DNA from: JALYXS01 sp051003795
GTDB lineage: Bacteria > Acidobacteriota > Terriglobia > Bryobacterales > Bryobacteraceae
Direction of reading: 5' to 3'
Length of the DNA: 8,178 nucleotides
Assembly (NCBI GenBank): GCA_051003795.1
Contig: JBPCKZ010000148.1
Span: 1 to 8,178, forward strand
Notes under the pieces: generated by a model
Databases searched by the model: none
Told to the model about the DNA's origin: nothing
The model's input: the letters and a program-made list of their open reading frames with translations, nothing else
Program-made: the position numbers and the translations under genes
Shown: positions 1 through 6,740 of the stretch, in pieces
How the letters are laid out: each line of letters starts with the position of its first letter
Numbering within the stretch: the stretch's first letter is position 1

Positions 1-47
1 GGCAAGCGGTCTAATTTCGTTTCTGTCTTCGTAAGTCATTGATTCAT

Positions 48-125
48 CGGGCCGTGGCGCAGCCTGGCTAGCGCGCTTGCTTGGGGTGCAAGAGGTCCCG
101 GGTTCAAATCCCGGCGGCCCGACCA
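48..125 (+). tRNA. tRNA-Pro (anticodon GGG), CCA end encoded
   Basis: Folds as a complete cloverleaf. The acceptor arms CGGGCCG (48-54) and CGGCCCG (115-121) pair over all seven positions. The D arm has GCGC paired with GCGC around an AGCCTGGCTA loop. The anticodon stem CTTGC/GCAAG encloses loop TTGGGGT (81-87), giving anticodon GGG at 83-85, which reads CCC and CCU proline codons. The T arm has CCGGG paired with CCCGG around TTCAAAT. The discriminator is A122 and CCA is encoded at 123-125. A first C in the acceptor stem is typical of bacterial tRNA-Pro. Bases 1-47 upstream hold no gene I can see, and no integrase or attachment-site duplication is visible next to it. Confidence 0.96.
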
Positions 126-167
126 AAGTCTTGATCGACTTTTTAGCCATAAACCTTCCAATCGCTT

Positions 168-692
168 ATGCCGCGAATCGTGTTTGCCGCGCTGGCTGCG
201 GAGTTCATCCTCACTTTCGCGTCCGGCGCGCAAGTTTCGCCTGGCTTTTCGGGCATGTGGAAGATGGATCCCGACCGTAGCGAGTCGGCGCATCAAGCCG
301 TGCCGATCGGTCCGGTTACCCTGGTAATCAAGCAGACGGAAACGGATCTCGCCATTGAAACCAGGCGTGGAGAATCCAAAACGTCCAAGACCCAGATCGA
401 AACGTTAACCTACAAACTCGACGGCTCGGAAACGTCAACCGCCGGGAAAGATGGCGCGCCAATCACGACCAAAGCGCGCTGGGAAGGGGCAAATCTGGTG
501 ACGTCGACCGTGCGCAACATTCAGGGATCGACCGTCACCACGTTGAACGTTCATAGCTTGGATCCGCAAGCTAAGATCATGACGGTCCATCGGACGCTTA
601 CCGTTCAACATGGCTACCAATCGGAAGGAGCCCAGAGCTATGGAACCGGGATCGATGTGTTTATCCGGACGGGCGCCTCGCCGCCTAAATGA
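168..692 (+). CDS. small secreted protein of unknown function, acidobacterial type
   Basis: A 174-residue protein starting at ATG 168. An N-terminal hydrophobic stretch (about residues 4-21, ending A-S-G-A-Q) looks like a signal peptide, so the product is probably periplasmic or extracellular. The mature start F-S-G-M-W-K-M-D-P (27-35) is a style I associate with small secreted acidobacterial proteins of unassigned function. The rest is rich in Thr, Ser and alternating hydrophobic residues, including Y-K-L-D-G (82-86) and A-R-W-E-G (103-107), and suggests a beta-rich, possibly lipocalin-like fold. There are no cysteines and no catalytic motif. No clear Shine-Dalgarno site precedes the start. 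The stop lies 9 bases before hemH, so the two are probably co-transcribed, but a role in haem metabolism is only a guess. It starts 42 bases after the tRNA. Confidence 0.8.
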   Translation: MPRIVFAALAAEFILTFASGAQVSPGFSGMWKMDPDRSESAHQAVPIGPVTLVIKQTETDLAIETRRGESKTSKTQIETLTYKLDGSETSTAGKDGAPITTKARWEGANLVTSTVRNIQGSTVTTLNVHSLDPQAKIMTVHRTLTVQHGYQSEGAQSYGTGIDVFIRTGASPPK

Positions 693-701
693 ACCGCCGA
701 A

Positions 702-1682
702 ATGAACTACGACGCGCTCCTGATTGTTTCCTTCGGCGGTCCGGAACACCCGGAGGAGGTGATGCCGTTTCTCGAGAATGTCCTGCGAGGCCGCAAAATT
801 CCGCGGGAACGCGTGCTCGAGGTGGCGGAGCATTATCTCCATTTCGGCGGGAAAAGCCCCATCAACGATCAGAGCCGGGCGTTGGTTGCGGCCTTGCGGG
901 ACAAGATTGCGCTTCCGGTTTATTGGGGCAACCGCAACTGGCACCCACTGTTGCCGGAAACGATCGGCCGGATGCGAACCGACGGGATCCGCCGGGCGCT
1001 GGCCTTTGTCACGTCCGCTTACAGTTCATACTCCGGGTGCCGCCAATACCGCGAGAACATCGAAGCCGCGCGGCGCGAGGTCGGCGAGGGCGCGCCGGAT
1101 ATCGACAAACTGCGGGCCTTTTACAATCATCCGGGGTTCATCGAGCCGATGGTTGAGAATGTGGGAGCCGCGCTCGCGCGGATGCCCGAATCGAAAGTTG
1201 TCTATACCGCGCACAGCATTCCACTCTCCATGGCGAAGACCAGTTGCTATGAAGCGCAATTGCGCGAAGCCTGCCGGCTGGTCTCGGCGGGTCTGGGGCG
1301 GACGGACGCGGAACTCGTGTTTCAAAGCCGCAGCGGCCTGCCGGGGCAGCCGTGGCTCGAACCGGATATCGGCGATTATATCCGCGAGTACACCTGGAAG
1401 ACCGATTCGAAACAGCTGATCGTCGTGCCGATCGGTTTCATTTCCGATCACATGGAAGTGCTGTTCGATCTCGATACCGAAGCGCACCGGATTTGCGCGG
1501 AACGCGGCATTCGGATGGAGAGGGTTGCGACGGTTGGTACGCACCCGGCATTTATCGCGATGATTGCGGAATTAATTGCAGAGCGGACGGTGGGCGCTCC
1601 GCGCCGCTCGCTGGGAGCGTTAGGTCCCAACCACGATGTTTGCCCGGTCGATTGCTGCCCCGCGCCATCAAAGATCCAGTAA
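702..1682 (+). CDS. hemH: ferrochelatase, actinobacterial/coproporphyrin type
   Basis: A 326-residue ferrochelatase, which inserts Fe(II) into a porphyrin in the last steps of haem synthesis in the cytoplasm. The N-terminus has the family motif S-F-G-G-P (10-14), then V-A-E-H-Y-L-H-F-G-G (41-50) with S-P-I-N (52-55), and V-Y-W-G-N-R-N-W (73-80). The catalytic histidine is His171 in T-A-H-S-I-P. The second conserved block I-G-F-I-S-D-H-M-E-V-L (244-254) supplies Glu252. These blocks resemble mycobacterial CpfC more than proteobacterial HemH, so coproporphyrin III may be the substrate (cpfC would then be the apt name). Cysteines at 314, 318 and 319, plus internal Cys182, are candidate ligands of a [2Fe-2S] cluster as known in some ferrochelatases. 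The start follows the upstream stop by 9 bases without a clear ribosome site, which suggests coupled translation. The 3' end overlaps the opposing gene by 15 bases. Confidence 0.95.
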   Translation: MNYDALLIVSFGGPEHPEEVMPFLENVLRGRKIPRERVLEVAEHYLHFGGKSPINDQSRALVAALRDKIALPVYWGNRNWHPLLPETIGRMRTDGIRRALAFVTSAYSSYSGCRQYRENIEAARREVGEGAPDIDKLRAFYNHPGFIEPMVENVGAALARMPESKVVYTAHSIPLSMAKTSCYEAQLREACRLVSAGLGRTDAELVFQSRSGLPGQPWLEPDIGDYIREYTWKTDSKQLIVVPIGFISDHMEVLFDLDTEAHRICAERGIRMERVATVGTHPAFIAMIAELIAERTVGAPRRSLGALGPNHDVCPVDCCPAPSKIQ

Positions 1683-2930
1683 ATTCAGCACTGGCACGCC
1701 GCTCGCGCGAATCTTCCCGGCCATCTCCGGGCTGGGCTTTTGCGCCAACACCAGCCGCTCGCACCAGGTCAACGTAGTTTCCACCGATCCATCAAGCAGC
1801 TTGCCTATATGGGGAATTGCGCCGAGGACGAAGTCTTTGTTGGTCCCGTAGATTTGGTCCAACTGGATATGGGGATCGAACACCCGCAGTTCCCGGCCCT
1901 TTCCCAACAACTGCTCAATGAAGGTCACGATGGGACTTTCGCGCAGATCGTCCGTGTTCTCCTTGAACGCCAAGCCGAAAATTCCGATGCGGCTGGCGGG
2001 CAGGTCGAGCGTGGCCTGAACCGCGCGCCGCAAGTGTTGATCGTTGCTCGGCAGCACGGATTCGAGCAGCGGCAGTTTCACATCCAGGCGGCCGGCGCGA
2101 TAATTCAGCGCTCGCAGGTCTTTCGGCAAACACGATCCGCCGAACGCGAAACCGGGCGTGAGGTACGCGGCGGAGGCGTTTAGCTTCACGTCGCGGCAGA
2201 GCGTCTCCATGACCTCCTTCGCCGGAATTCCGAGCTTGGAGCAAACCGTTCCGATCTCGTTTGCAAACCCGATCTTGACCGCGTGGAAACAGTTGCAGGC
2301 GTACTTGATCATCTCCGCCGTCCGTAGCGTGACCAGGCAGGGCTCGACGCGCAATTTTGCGTAAAGTTTGCCCACGCGTTGAACGGCTTCGGGATCGTCC
2401 CCGCCCACCACCAGCAGCGAGGGTTCGAGAAAATCGAGCATGGCAACGCCCTCGCGAAGAAACTCGGGGTTCGAAACCACGGCGTATTTGGACCCCTGCC
2501 CCAGCGCGGGGGCGACGACATCCTCGCAGGTCCCCGGAAACACGGTACTTCGCACAACGACGATTAACCGCGTGGATCGCGTCGCAAGATGAGCGGCGAT
2601 CTCCTCGCAGACGCGCCGCAACTGGCCGAGTCCCAAATTGCCATTGGCCTCCGAAGGCGTACCCACGCAAATCAGGGCGATATCGGATTGCGTCAGGCCC
2701 TCCTGAAGCGAAGTGGAAGCGGTCAAGAATCCGGCGCCGGATGTCTCGCGTACGATCTCTTCGAGACCGGGTTCATAGAAAGGGGCCCGCCCCTCGCGGA
2801 CCTGATCCACCTTGAAAGCATCGCGATCGACCCCAACGACGTGGTGGCCGAGTTTCGCGAGACATGCCGCCGTGACACAGCCGACATAGCCCAAACCCAG
2901 GACGGCAATATTTTCGGAAACGGAACTCAC
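1668..2930 (-). CDS. UDP-glucose/GDP-mannose 6-dehydrogenase family protein, AlgD-like
   Basis: A 420-residue NAD-dependent dehydrogenase that oxidises the C6 hydroxyl of a nucleotide sugar to a uronate, feeding exopolysaccharide or lipopolysaccharide synthesis. It has the Rossmann motif G-L-G-Y-V-G (12-17), Y-E-P-G-L-E-E (52-58), V-G-T-P-S (89-93), R-S-T-V-F-P-G-T (127-134), N-P-E-F-L-R-E-G (154-161) and K209/N213 in the hinge helix. The catalytic Cys267 lies in F-A-F-G-G-S-C-L-P-K-D. The C-terminal domain has G-L-A-F-K-E-N-T-D-D-L-R-E-S-P (319-333). The blocks F-H-A-V-K (215-219) and T-N-K-D-F (363-367) match GDP-mannose dehydrogenase AlgD better than UDP-glucose dehydrogenase, but the substrate is not certain. 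I chose the GTG at 2930 because homology begins directly after it. The frame stays open upstream to 3134, but that extension has no family resemblance. The ribosome site is weak. It ends tail to tail within hemH. Confidence 0.93.
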   Translation of the reverse strand: MSSVSENIAVLGLGYVGCVTAACLAKLGHHVVGVDRDAFKVDQVREGRAPFYEPGLEEIVRETSGAGFLTASTSLQEGLTQSDIALICVGTPSEANGNLGLGQLRRVCEEIAAHLATRSTRLIVVVRSTVFPGTCEDVVAPALGQGSKYAVVSNPEFLREGVAMLDFLEPSLLVVGGDDPEAVQRVGKLYAKLRVEPCLVTLRTAEMIKYACNCFHAVKIGFANEIGTVCSKLGIPAKEVMETLCRDVKLNASAAYLTPGFAFGGSCLPKDLRALNYRAGRLDVKLPLLESVLPSNDQHLRRAVQATLDLPASRIGIFGLAFKENTDDLRESPIVTFIEQLLGKGRELRVFDPHIQLDQIYGTNKDFVLGAIPHIGKLLDGSVETTLTWCERLVLAQKPSPEMAGKIRASGVPVLNLLDL

Positions 2931-3117
2931 GTGCTCAGTATGGCAGTACTCAGTGTTACCGGCCAGGAAAATGGGACACCGCAAAAAATTCGGCAAGAGT
3001 TCGACTTGTTTTTGAATCGCGCGTGTTATATGCTCCTTCCGTGCGCACGCACTCCTCGGGGCGCCAAAGGCACGTGCATTCTTTTTCGCCATGGGACGAG
3101 TAGAAGAAGGAATGATT
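2931..3117. promoter_or_regulatory. divergent intergenic region between dehydrogenase and receptor genes
   Basis: This 187-base gap must carry the start signals for both outward-facing genes. I see no convincing -35/-10 pair for either strand; an AT-rich patch around 3006-3031 (with TTATAT at 3026-3031) is the best but poor candidate for the receptor. It holds a 10-base palindrome CGTGCGCACG (3040-3049) and an 8-base palindrome GCACGTGC (3070-3077), both upstream of the receptor. Near the dehydrogenase start, CAGTA occurs at 2936 and 2944 and CAGTG at 2951. Any of these could be a regulator site, but none matches an operator I can name. Confidence 0.45.
3105..3110 (+). promoter_or_regulatory. 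Shine-Dalgarno site of the receptor gene
   Basis: AGAAGG lies 7 bases before ATG 3118 and 10 bases before ATG 3121. It is only 1 base before ATG 3112 and downstream of ATG 3091, so it argues for translation starting at 3118 (or 3121) and against the longer readings. Confidence 0.7.
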
Positions 3118-6100
3118 ATGATGAATCGAAACAAACCTCAAAATAACGAGCTTTCTACATCGGATTCTTTCGCGAATTCTCTCGCGAATTCTTTCGCGAA
3201 GTTGGGCTCTATCGCTCTTTCCCTGATATTGCTCGCTCCGGGCATGGCGCTCGGACAGACCTTCCAGGCATCCGTCTCCGGCATTGTGAGCGATCCAACC
3301 GGAGCAGTGGCGCCCGGCGTGAGGATCACGGCGACGGACACCGAGCGCGGAACGACCTTCAGAACGACAACCAATCAGGATGGCGTTTACCTGATTAACA
3401 GCCTGATCCCGAGCACCTACAGAATCGCGACCGAAGCCTCCGGATTCCAAAGTTACCAAGTGACGTCCTTCCCCTTGGAGGCGAAGCAGGAAGCCGTCCT
3501 CAACATCACATTGCAACTGGGGACATCGGCTCAAACGGTTGAGGTACAGAGCCAGGTACAGATGGTCGATCCTTCGAACGCAACCCTCGGGGGGGTCGTG
3601 AACAACAAGTCGATCGTGGACCTGCCGATCGTCAACCGGAACATTTTGACGCTCATGGCGATCGAGCCGGGAGTTTCGCCTTCGACCCCGAACAACTACA
3701 CGAGCAACTTTTTCACCAGTGCCATTCGCTATTCCTTCAATGGCGGGCTGGAATCGACCTCGGATTTTCAGTTGGATGGCGTCTCGATCCTGAACCAGAG
3801 CGACATCCCTGGAATCATGGGTCTCACCATGCTCCCGTCGGTGGAAAGCGTCGATGAGATGCGCGTCCAGACCAACAGCTATTCCGCGGCGTACGGCCGC
3901 AGCGGCGGCGGCATCACCACCATGGTCACAAAGTCCGGGACGAATAGCTTTCACGGTAGCGCTTTCGAGTTCCTGCGCAACAACGCGCTGAACTCGAATA
4001 ACTTCTTCTCGAATCGATCCGGAGCTAAAATCGCTCCCCTGCACATTAATCAGTTCGGCGGCTCGGCGGGCGGACCGATCGTCAAGAACAAGACGTTTAT
4101 CTTCGGATCGTACGAAAGAAATATAAACAACTCGGGCGGATTCAGCCTGTTCACGGTACCCACCGCCGCCGAGCGCGCGGGAGACTTTTCCCAGGACTTC
4201 AATCCGGCGGGTGCGCTGAAAGTAATCTATAACCCGTTCAGTGCGGTTCCGGACGCTTCTCAACCGAGCGGGTATTCGCGCACGCCCTTCCCCGGCAACG
4301 TAATTCCGAAAAACCTCTTCGACCCGGCGGGAGCGAAAGCGGCGGCATTCTGGCCGGCGCCGAACTTGCGCGGACAGGTGAACAATTCCGGCCTTACTTC
4401 CGTCGCCGCGAATCCGCTGGAGGAGATTACCATCAAGGCGGATCACAATTTTAGCGGCAACAAACGGGGCTTCCTCCGCTATTCCCGCTTGTACAACGTG
4501 GCCGGCTCGCCCAATTACTTCAACAATCTTGCCGATGAGGGCTATGGTCCCATGACGGTGCACTCGCAGAATGCCGCCTTGGGCTACACTCAGACGTTTG
4601 GATCCTCAACGGTTCTGGAAATACGCGGCGGTATCAACCGCTTTTCGGCATTTCGCCCCAGCAACGGGTTGGGATTCAAACTGACGGATCTCGGTCTGCC
4701 GGCGAGTCTCCAGAGCTACCTCGAACAGGGAGACGTGGATGAGTTCCCGGGCCTTGCCGTGCAAGGTTACTCCACATTAGGTAACAATAACGGGCCGTAC
4801 TATTCGAGCAACCAATTAAATTACTTTGTCTCCGGCAGCATCTTGCGCATCATTGGTAAGCACACGCTGACCATCGGGGCGGAGCACCGGGATTACTTCC
4901 TGGCCTTCTTCCAAACCAACCCATTGGTTATGAACTTCACCAATGCCATGACGCAGGGTCCCGATCCCCTGGCTGTTTCGTCAACGGCGGGAGATGCGGT
5001 TGCTTCGATGCTGTTAGGAACCGGCGATACCGGCAGCGCGACATTCTACGCCAGGCCAGCCAATGCCAACCACTACTTTGGCGAGTACATCCAGGACGAC
5101 ATAAAGTGGACGCGCAACCTCACCATCAACGTCGGTCTGCGGCTCGAAGAGGAGACCTCCGCGACCGAGCGCTATAACAGAATGACGGCCATCAATCCAT
5201 ATGTGCTCAACCCGATCTCGAGTCGGGTGACCAATCCCTTCACCGGACAAGCGCCATGGAACCTATATGGCGGATACGTCTTTCCCGGCAACGGCCCGGA
5301 CACCCTCGGCCGCAGATCGGTTACGGGAATCGAGTGGAAGCCGAGTCCGCGAATCGGGATCGCCTATTCGCTTAATGACAAAACGGTCATCCGGACCGGC
5401 TACGGCGTGTTCTACGGCGTGCCCTACGACGGCGCCACGCGTGAATTCAACGGCACTGCGTTCCAAACATCGACAACCTGGGTGCCGAATGTCGATAAGA
5501 TCCATCCCACTAACCTGTTCAGCAATCCTTTCCCGTCGGGTTTCCTGTACCCTCCGGGAAGTTCGCAAGGCTTGCTGACGACTATCGGGCAGAGTCTTTC
5601 CAGTGCTTTGCCATCCACTCTGAGAACGGCTTACAACCAGCAATGGAATTTCTCCATTCAACGCAGCATCGGGGAAAACAACCTATTGCAAGTGGCCTAT
5701 GTCGGAAACAAGGGAACTCATCTGGCCTGGGTCGGGGGAGGCGGCTCCACCTCGATGAATCAATTGTTGCCCGCTTATTCGAGCTTAGGGAATAAGCTGC
5801 TGACCCCGGTGGCGAACCCCTTGTACGGGCTAGTGACGTCGGGACCGCTGGCGCAGCCGCAAGTGCAGTACGGCCAGCTCATCCGCCCGTTCCCGCTGTG
5901 GCAGACCGTGGCGGCGGATGGCACCGCGATCGGCAACTCCGAGTATCATGCGTTACAAGCTCAATTCACGAAGCGGTATGCGAATGGCGTCAGCCTGATC
6001 GCCGGTTACACCTGGTCCAAACTCATGTCGGACGTCGCCGACGGCCTTTGGAACGACTCCTCTCACAACGGTGCTGGAGCGTATCGGAGCTGGTACTGCG

Positions 6101-6678
6101 TGCGTTGCGAGCACTCGCCGAGCAGTTACGATGTGCCGCACCGCTTCACCTTGAGTGGCGTGGGCGAATTGCCGTTCGGAAAGGGCAAAATGTTCGGTTC
6201 AACCTGGAACAGTGCCGTCAACGCCGTTCTGGGCGGATGGCAGAGCAACGGGATTCTGACTCTCGCCTCGGGCCAGCCTCTATTCTTCTATACCGCCGTC
6301 AATAACAGCTACACGTTTGGCGGCGGCCAGCACCCCGACGTCGTTGGGAACCCGGTTCTGGCAAGCGGCAAGAGCATTTATTCGTGGTTCAACACCGCGG
6401 CGTTCGCTCAACCGGCAAACTTCACCTCCGGTAATCTCGCTCGCTCCTACACGGGCGTTCGCGCGGACTGGACAAGAAACCTGGATTTCTCTCTGTTCAA
6501 GAATTTCAAATTCATGGAGAGGTTCAACCTGGAGTTTCGCGCCGAAGCTTTCAACCTGACGAACACTCCTGTATTTGGCGCTCCCGGCGCAACGATCAAC
6601 GGAGCGAACTTCGGTGTAGTCACCGGTCAGTCCAATCTGCCCCGGAACATGCAGTTGGCGCTAAAGCTCTTATTCTGA
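3118..6678 (+). CDS. Oar-like TonB-dependent outer-membrane receptor with N-terminal carboxypeptidase-regulatory-like domain
   Basis: A 1186-residue outer-membrane protein. After a polar N-terminal segment with a four-residue tandem repeat (S-F/L-A-N/K, about 17-28) comes a signal peptide (about 29-46, cleavage likely after A-L-G). Residues 48-140 form a carboxypeptidase-regulatory-like beta-sandwich, with G-I-V-S-D-P-T-G-A (55-63) and N-Q-D-G-V-Y (86-91). A plug-like region (about 145-275) includes F-Q-L-D-G-V-S (217-223) and Y-G-R-S-G-G-G (259-265). The rest is a large beta-barrel with acidobacterial Oar hallmarks: P-R-I-G-I-A-Y (about 744), N-Q-Q-W-N-F-S-I-Q-R (about 841), D-V-P-H-R-F (1005-1010), L-P-F-G-K-G-K (about 1019), and a terminal Q-L-A-L-K-L-L-F ending in Phe. 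No clear TonB box follows the signal peptide. Such proteins probably import or bind large substrates, often glycans; the substrate here is unknown. ATG 3118 is chosen on the ribosome site. ATG 3091, 3112 and 3121 are in-frame alternatives. Confidence 0.92.
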   Translation: MMNRNKPQNNELSTSDSFANSLANSFAKLGSIALSLILLAPGMALGQTFQASVSGIVSDPTGAVAPGVRITATDTERGTTFRTTTNQDGVYLINSLIPSTYRIATEASGFQSYQVTSFPLEAKQEAVLNITLQLGTSAQTVEVQSQVQMVDPSNATLGGVVNNKSIVDLPIVNRNILTLMAIEPGVSPSTPNNYTSNFFTSAIRYSFNGGLESTSDFQLDGVSILNQSDIPGIMGLTMLPSVESVDEMRVQTNSYSAAYGRSGGGITTMVTKSGTNSFHGSAFEFLRNNALNSNNFFSNRSGAKIAPLHINQFGGSAGGPIVKNKTFIFGSYERNINNSGGFSLFTVPTAAERAGDFSQDFNPAGALKVIYNPFSAVPDASQPSGYSRTPFPGNVIPKNLFDPAGAKAAAFWPAPNLRGQVNNSGLTSVAANPLEEITIKADHNFSGNKRGFLRYSRLYNVAGSPNYFNNLADEGYGPMTVHSQNAALGYTQTFGSSTVLEIRGGINRFSAFRPSNGLGFKLTDLGLPASLQSYLEQGDVDEFPGLAVQGYSTLGNNNGPYYSSNQLNYFVSGSILRIIGKHTLTIGAEHRDYFLAFFQTNPLVMNFTNAMTQGPDPLAVSSTAGDAVASMLLGTGDTGSATFYARPANANHYFGEYIQDDIKWTRNLTINVGLRLEEETSATERYNRMTAINPYVLNPISSRVTNPFTGQAPWNLYGGYVFPGNGPDTLGRRSVTGIEWKPSPRIGIAYSLNDKTVIRTGYGVFYGVPYDGATREFNGTAFQTSTTWVPNVDKIHPTNLFSNPFPSGFLYPPGSSQGLLTTIGQSLSSALPSTLRTAYNQQWNFSIQRSIGENNLLQVAYVGNKGTHLAWVGGGGSTSMNQLLPAYSSLGNKLLTPVANPLYGLVTSGPLAQPQVQYGQLIRPFPLWQTVAADGTAIGNSEYHALQAQFTKRYANGVSLIAGYTWSKLMSDVADGLWNDSSHNGAGAYRSWYCVRCEHSPSSYDVPHRFTLSGVGELPFGKGKMFGSTWNSAVNAVLGGWQSNGILTLASGQPLFFYTAVNNSYTFGGGQHPDVVGNPVLASGKSIYSWFNTAAFAQPANFTSGNLARSYTGVRADWTRNLDFSLFKNFKFMERFNLEFRAEAFNLTNTPVFGAPGATINGANFGVVTGQSNLPRNMQLALKLLF
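3164..3199 (+). repeat. three tandem 12-base units in the signal-peptide region of the receptor gene
   Basis: Units ATTCTTTCGCGA, ATTCTCTCGCGA and ATTCTTTCGCGA lie head to tail, the first and third identical and the middle one differing by one base. Each contains the palindrome TCGCGA. Because the unit is 12 bases, copy-number change keeps the frame; it encodes S-F-A-N, S-L-A-N, S-F-A-K just before the hydrophobic part of the signal peptide. Confidence 0.9.
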
Positions 6679-6740
6679 GAGAGGAGAGTACCGCACCCTC
6701 ATCCATAGTTGAATTTTAGTCGAATCGCCTTAACTTCGAT

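Noticed and set aside
48..125. tRNA gene as an integration site for a mobile element
   Set aside because: No integrase and no repeated copy of the tRNA 3' end was seen, and the genes that follow look like ordinary chromosomal genes.
689..1419. Other-frame + strand open frames within hemH (689-1156 and 778-1419)
   Set aside because: They are Arg-rich shadow translations of a well-supported ferrochelatase and show no domain of their own.
1595..1619. Inverted repeat CGCTCC/GGAGCG as a terminator
   Set aside because: It lies inside hemH coding sequence, has a 13-base loop, and is not followed by a T-run on either strand.
1915..2815. Open frames on both strands within the dehydrogenase gene
   Set aside because: All are out of frame with the intact dehydrogenase, are Arg-rich and lack any recognisable motif.
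3091..3117. Upstream ATG 3091 (or 3112) as start of the receptor
   Set aside because: The AGAAGG site at 3105-3110 lies downstream of the first and only one base before the second; it is properly spaced for 3118 or 3121.
2931..3134. N-terminal extension of the dehydrogenase frame up to 3134
   Set aside because: The extra 68 residues show no family resemblance, run into the divergent receptor gene's start, and the Rossmann fold begins right after the GTG at 2930.
2956..4563. A 535-codon open frame on the - strand, antisense to the receptor gene
   Set aside because: Its translation is rich in Arg, His and Gly with no signal, domain or repeated motif, and it lies over a clearly coding Oar-like gene. 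Long open antisense frames are common opposite GC-rich genes.
6679..6740. Terminator or strong promoter between the receptor and the Cys-rich protein gene
   Set aside because: No hairpin with T-run is visible, and TTGAAT at 6709-6714 has no well-spaced -10 match, so neither could be supported.
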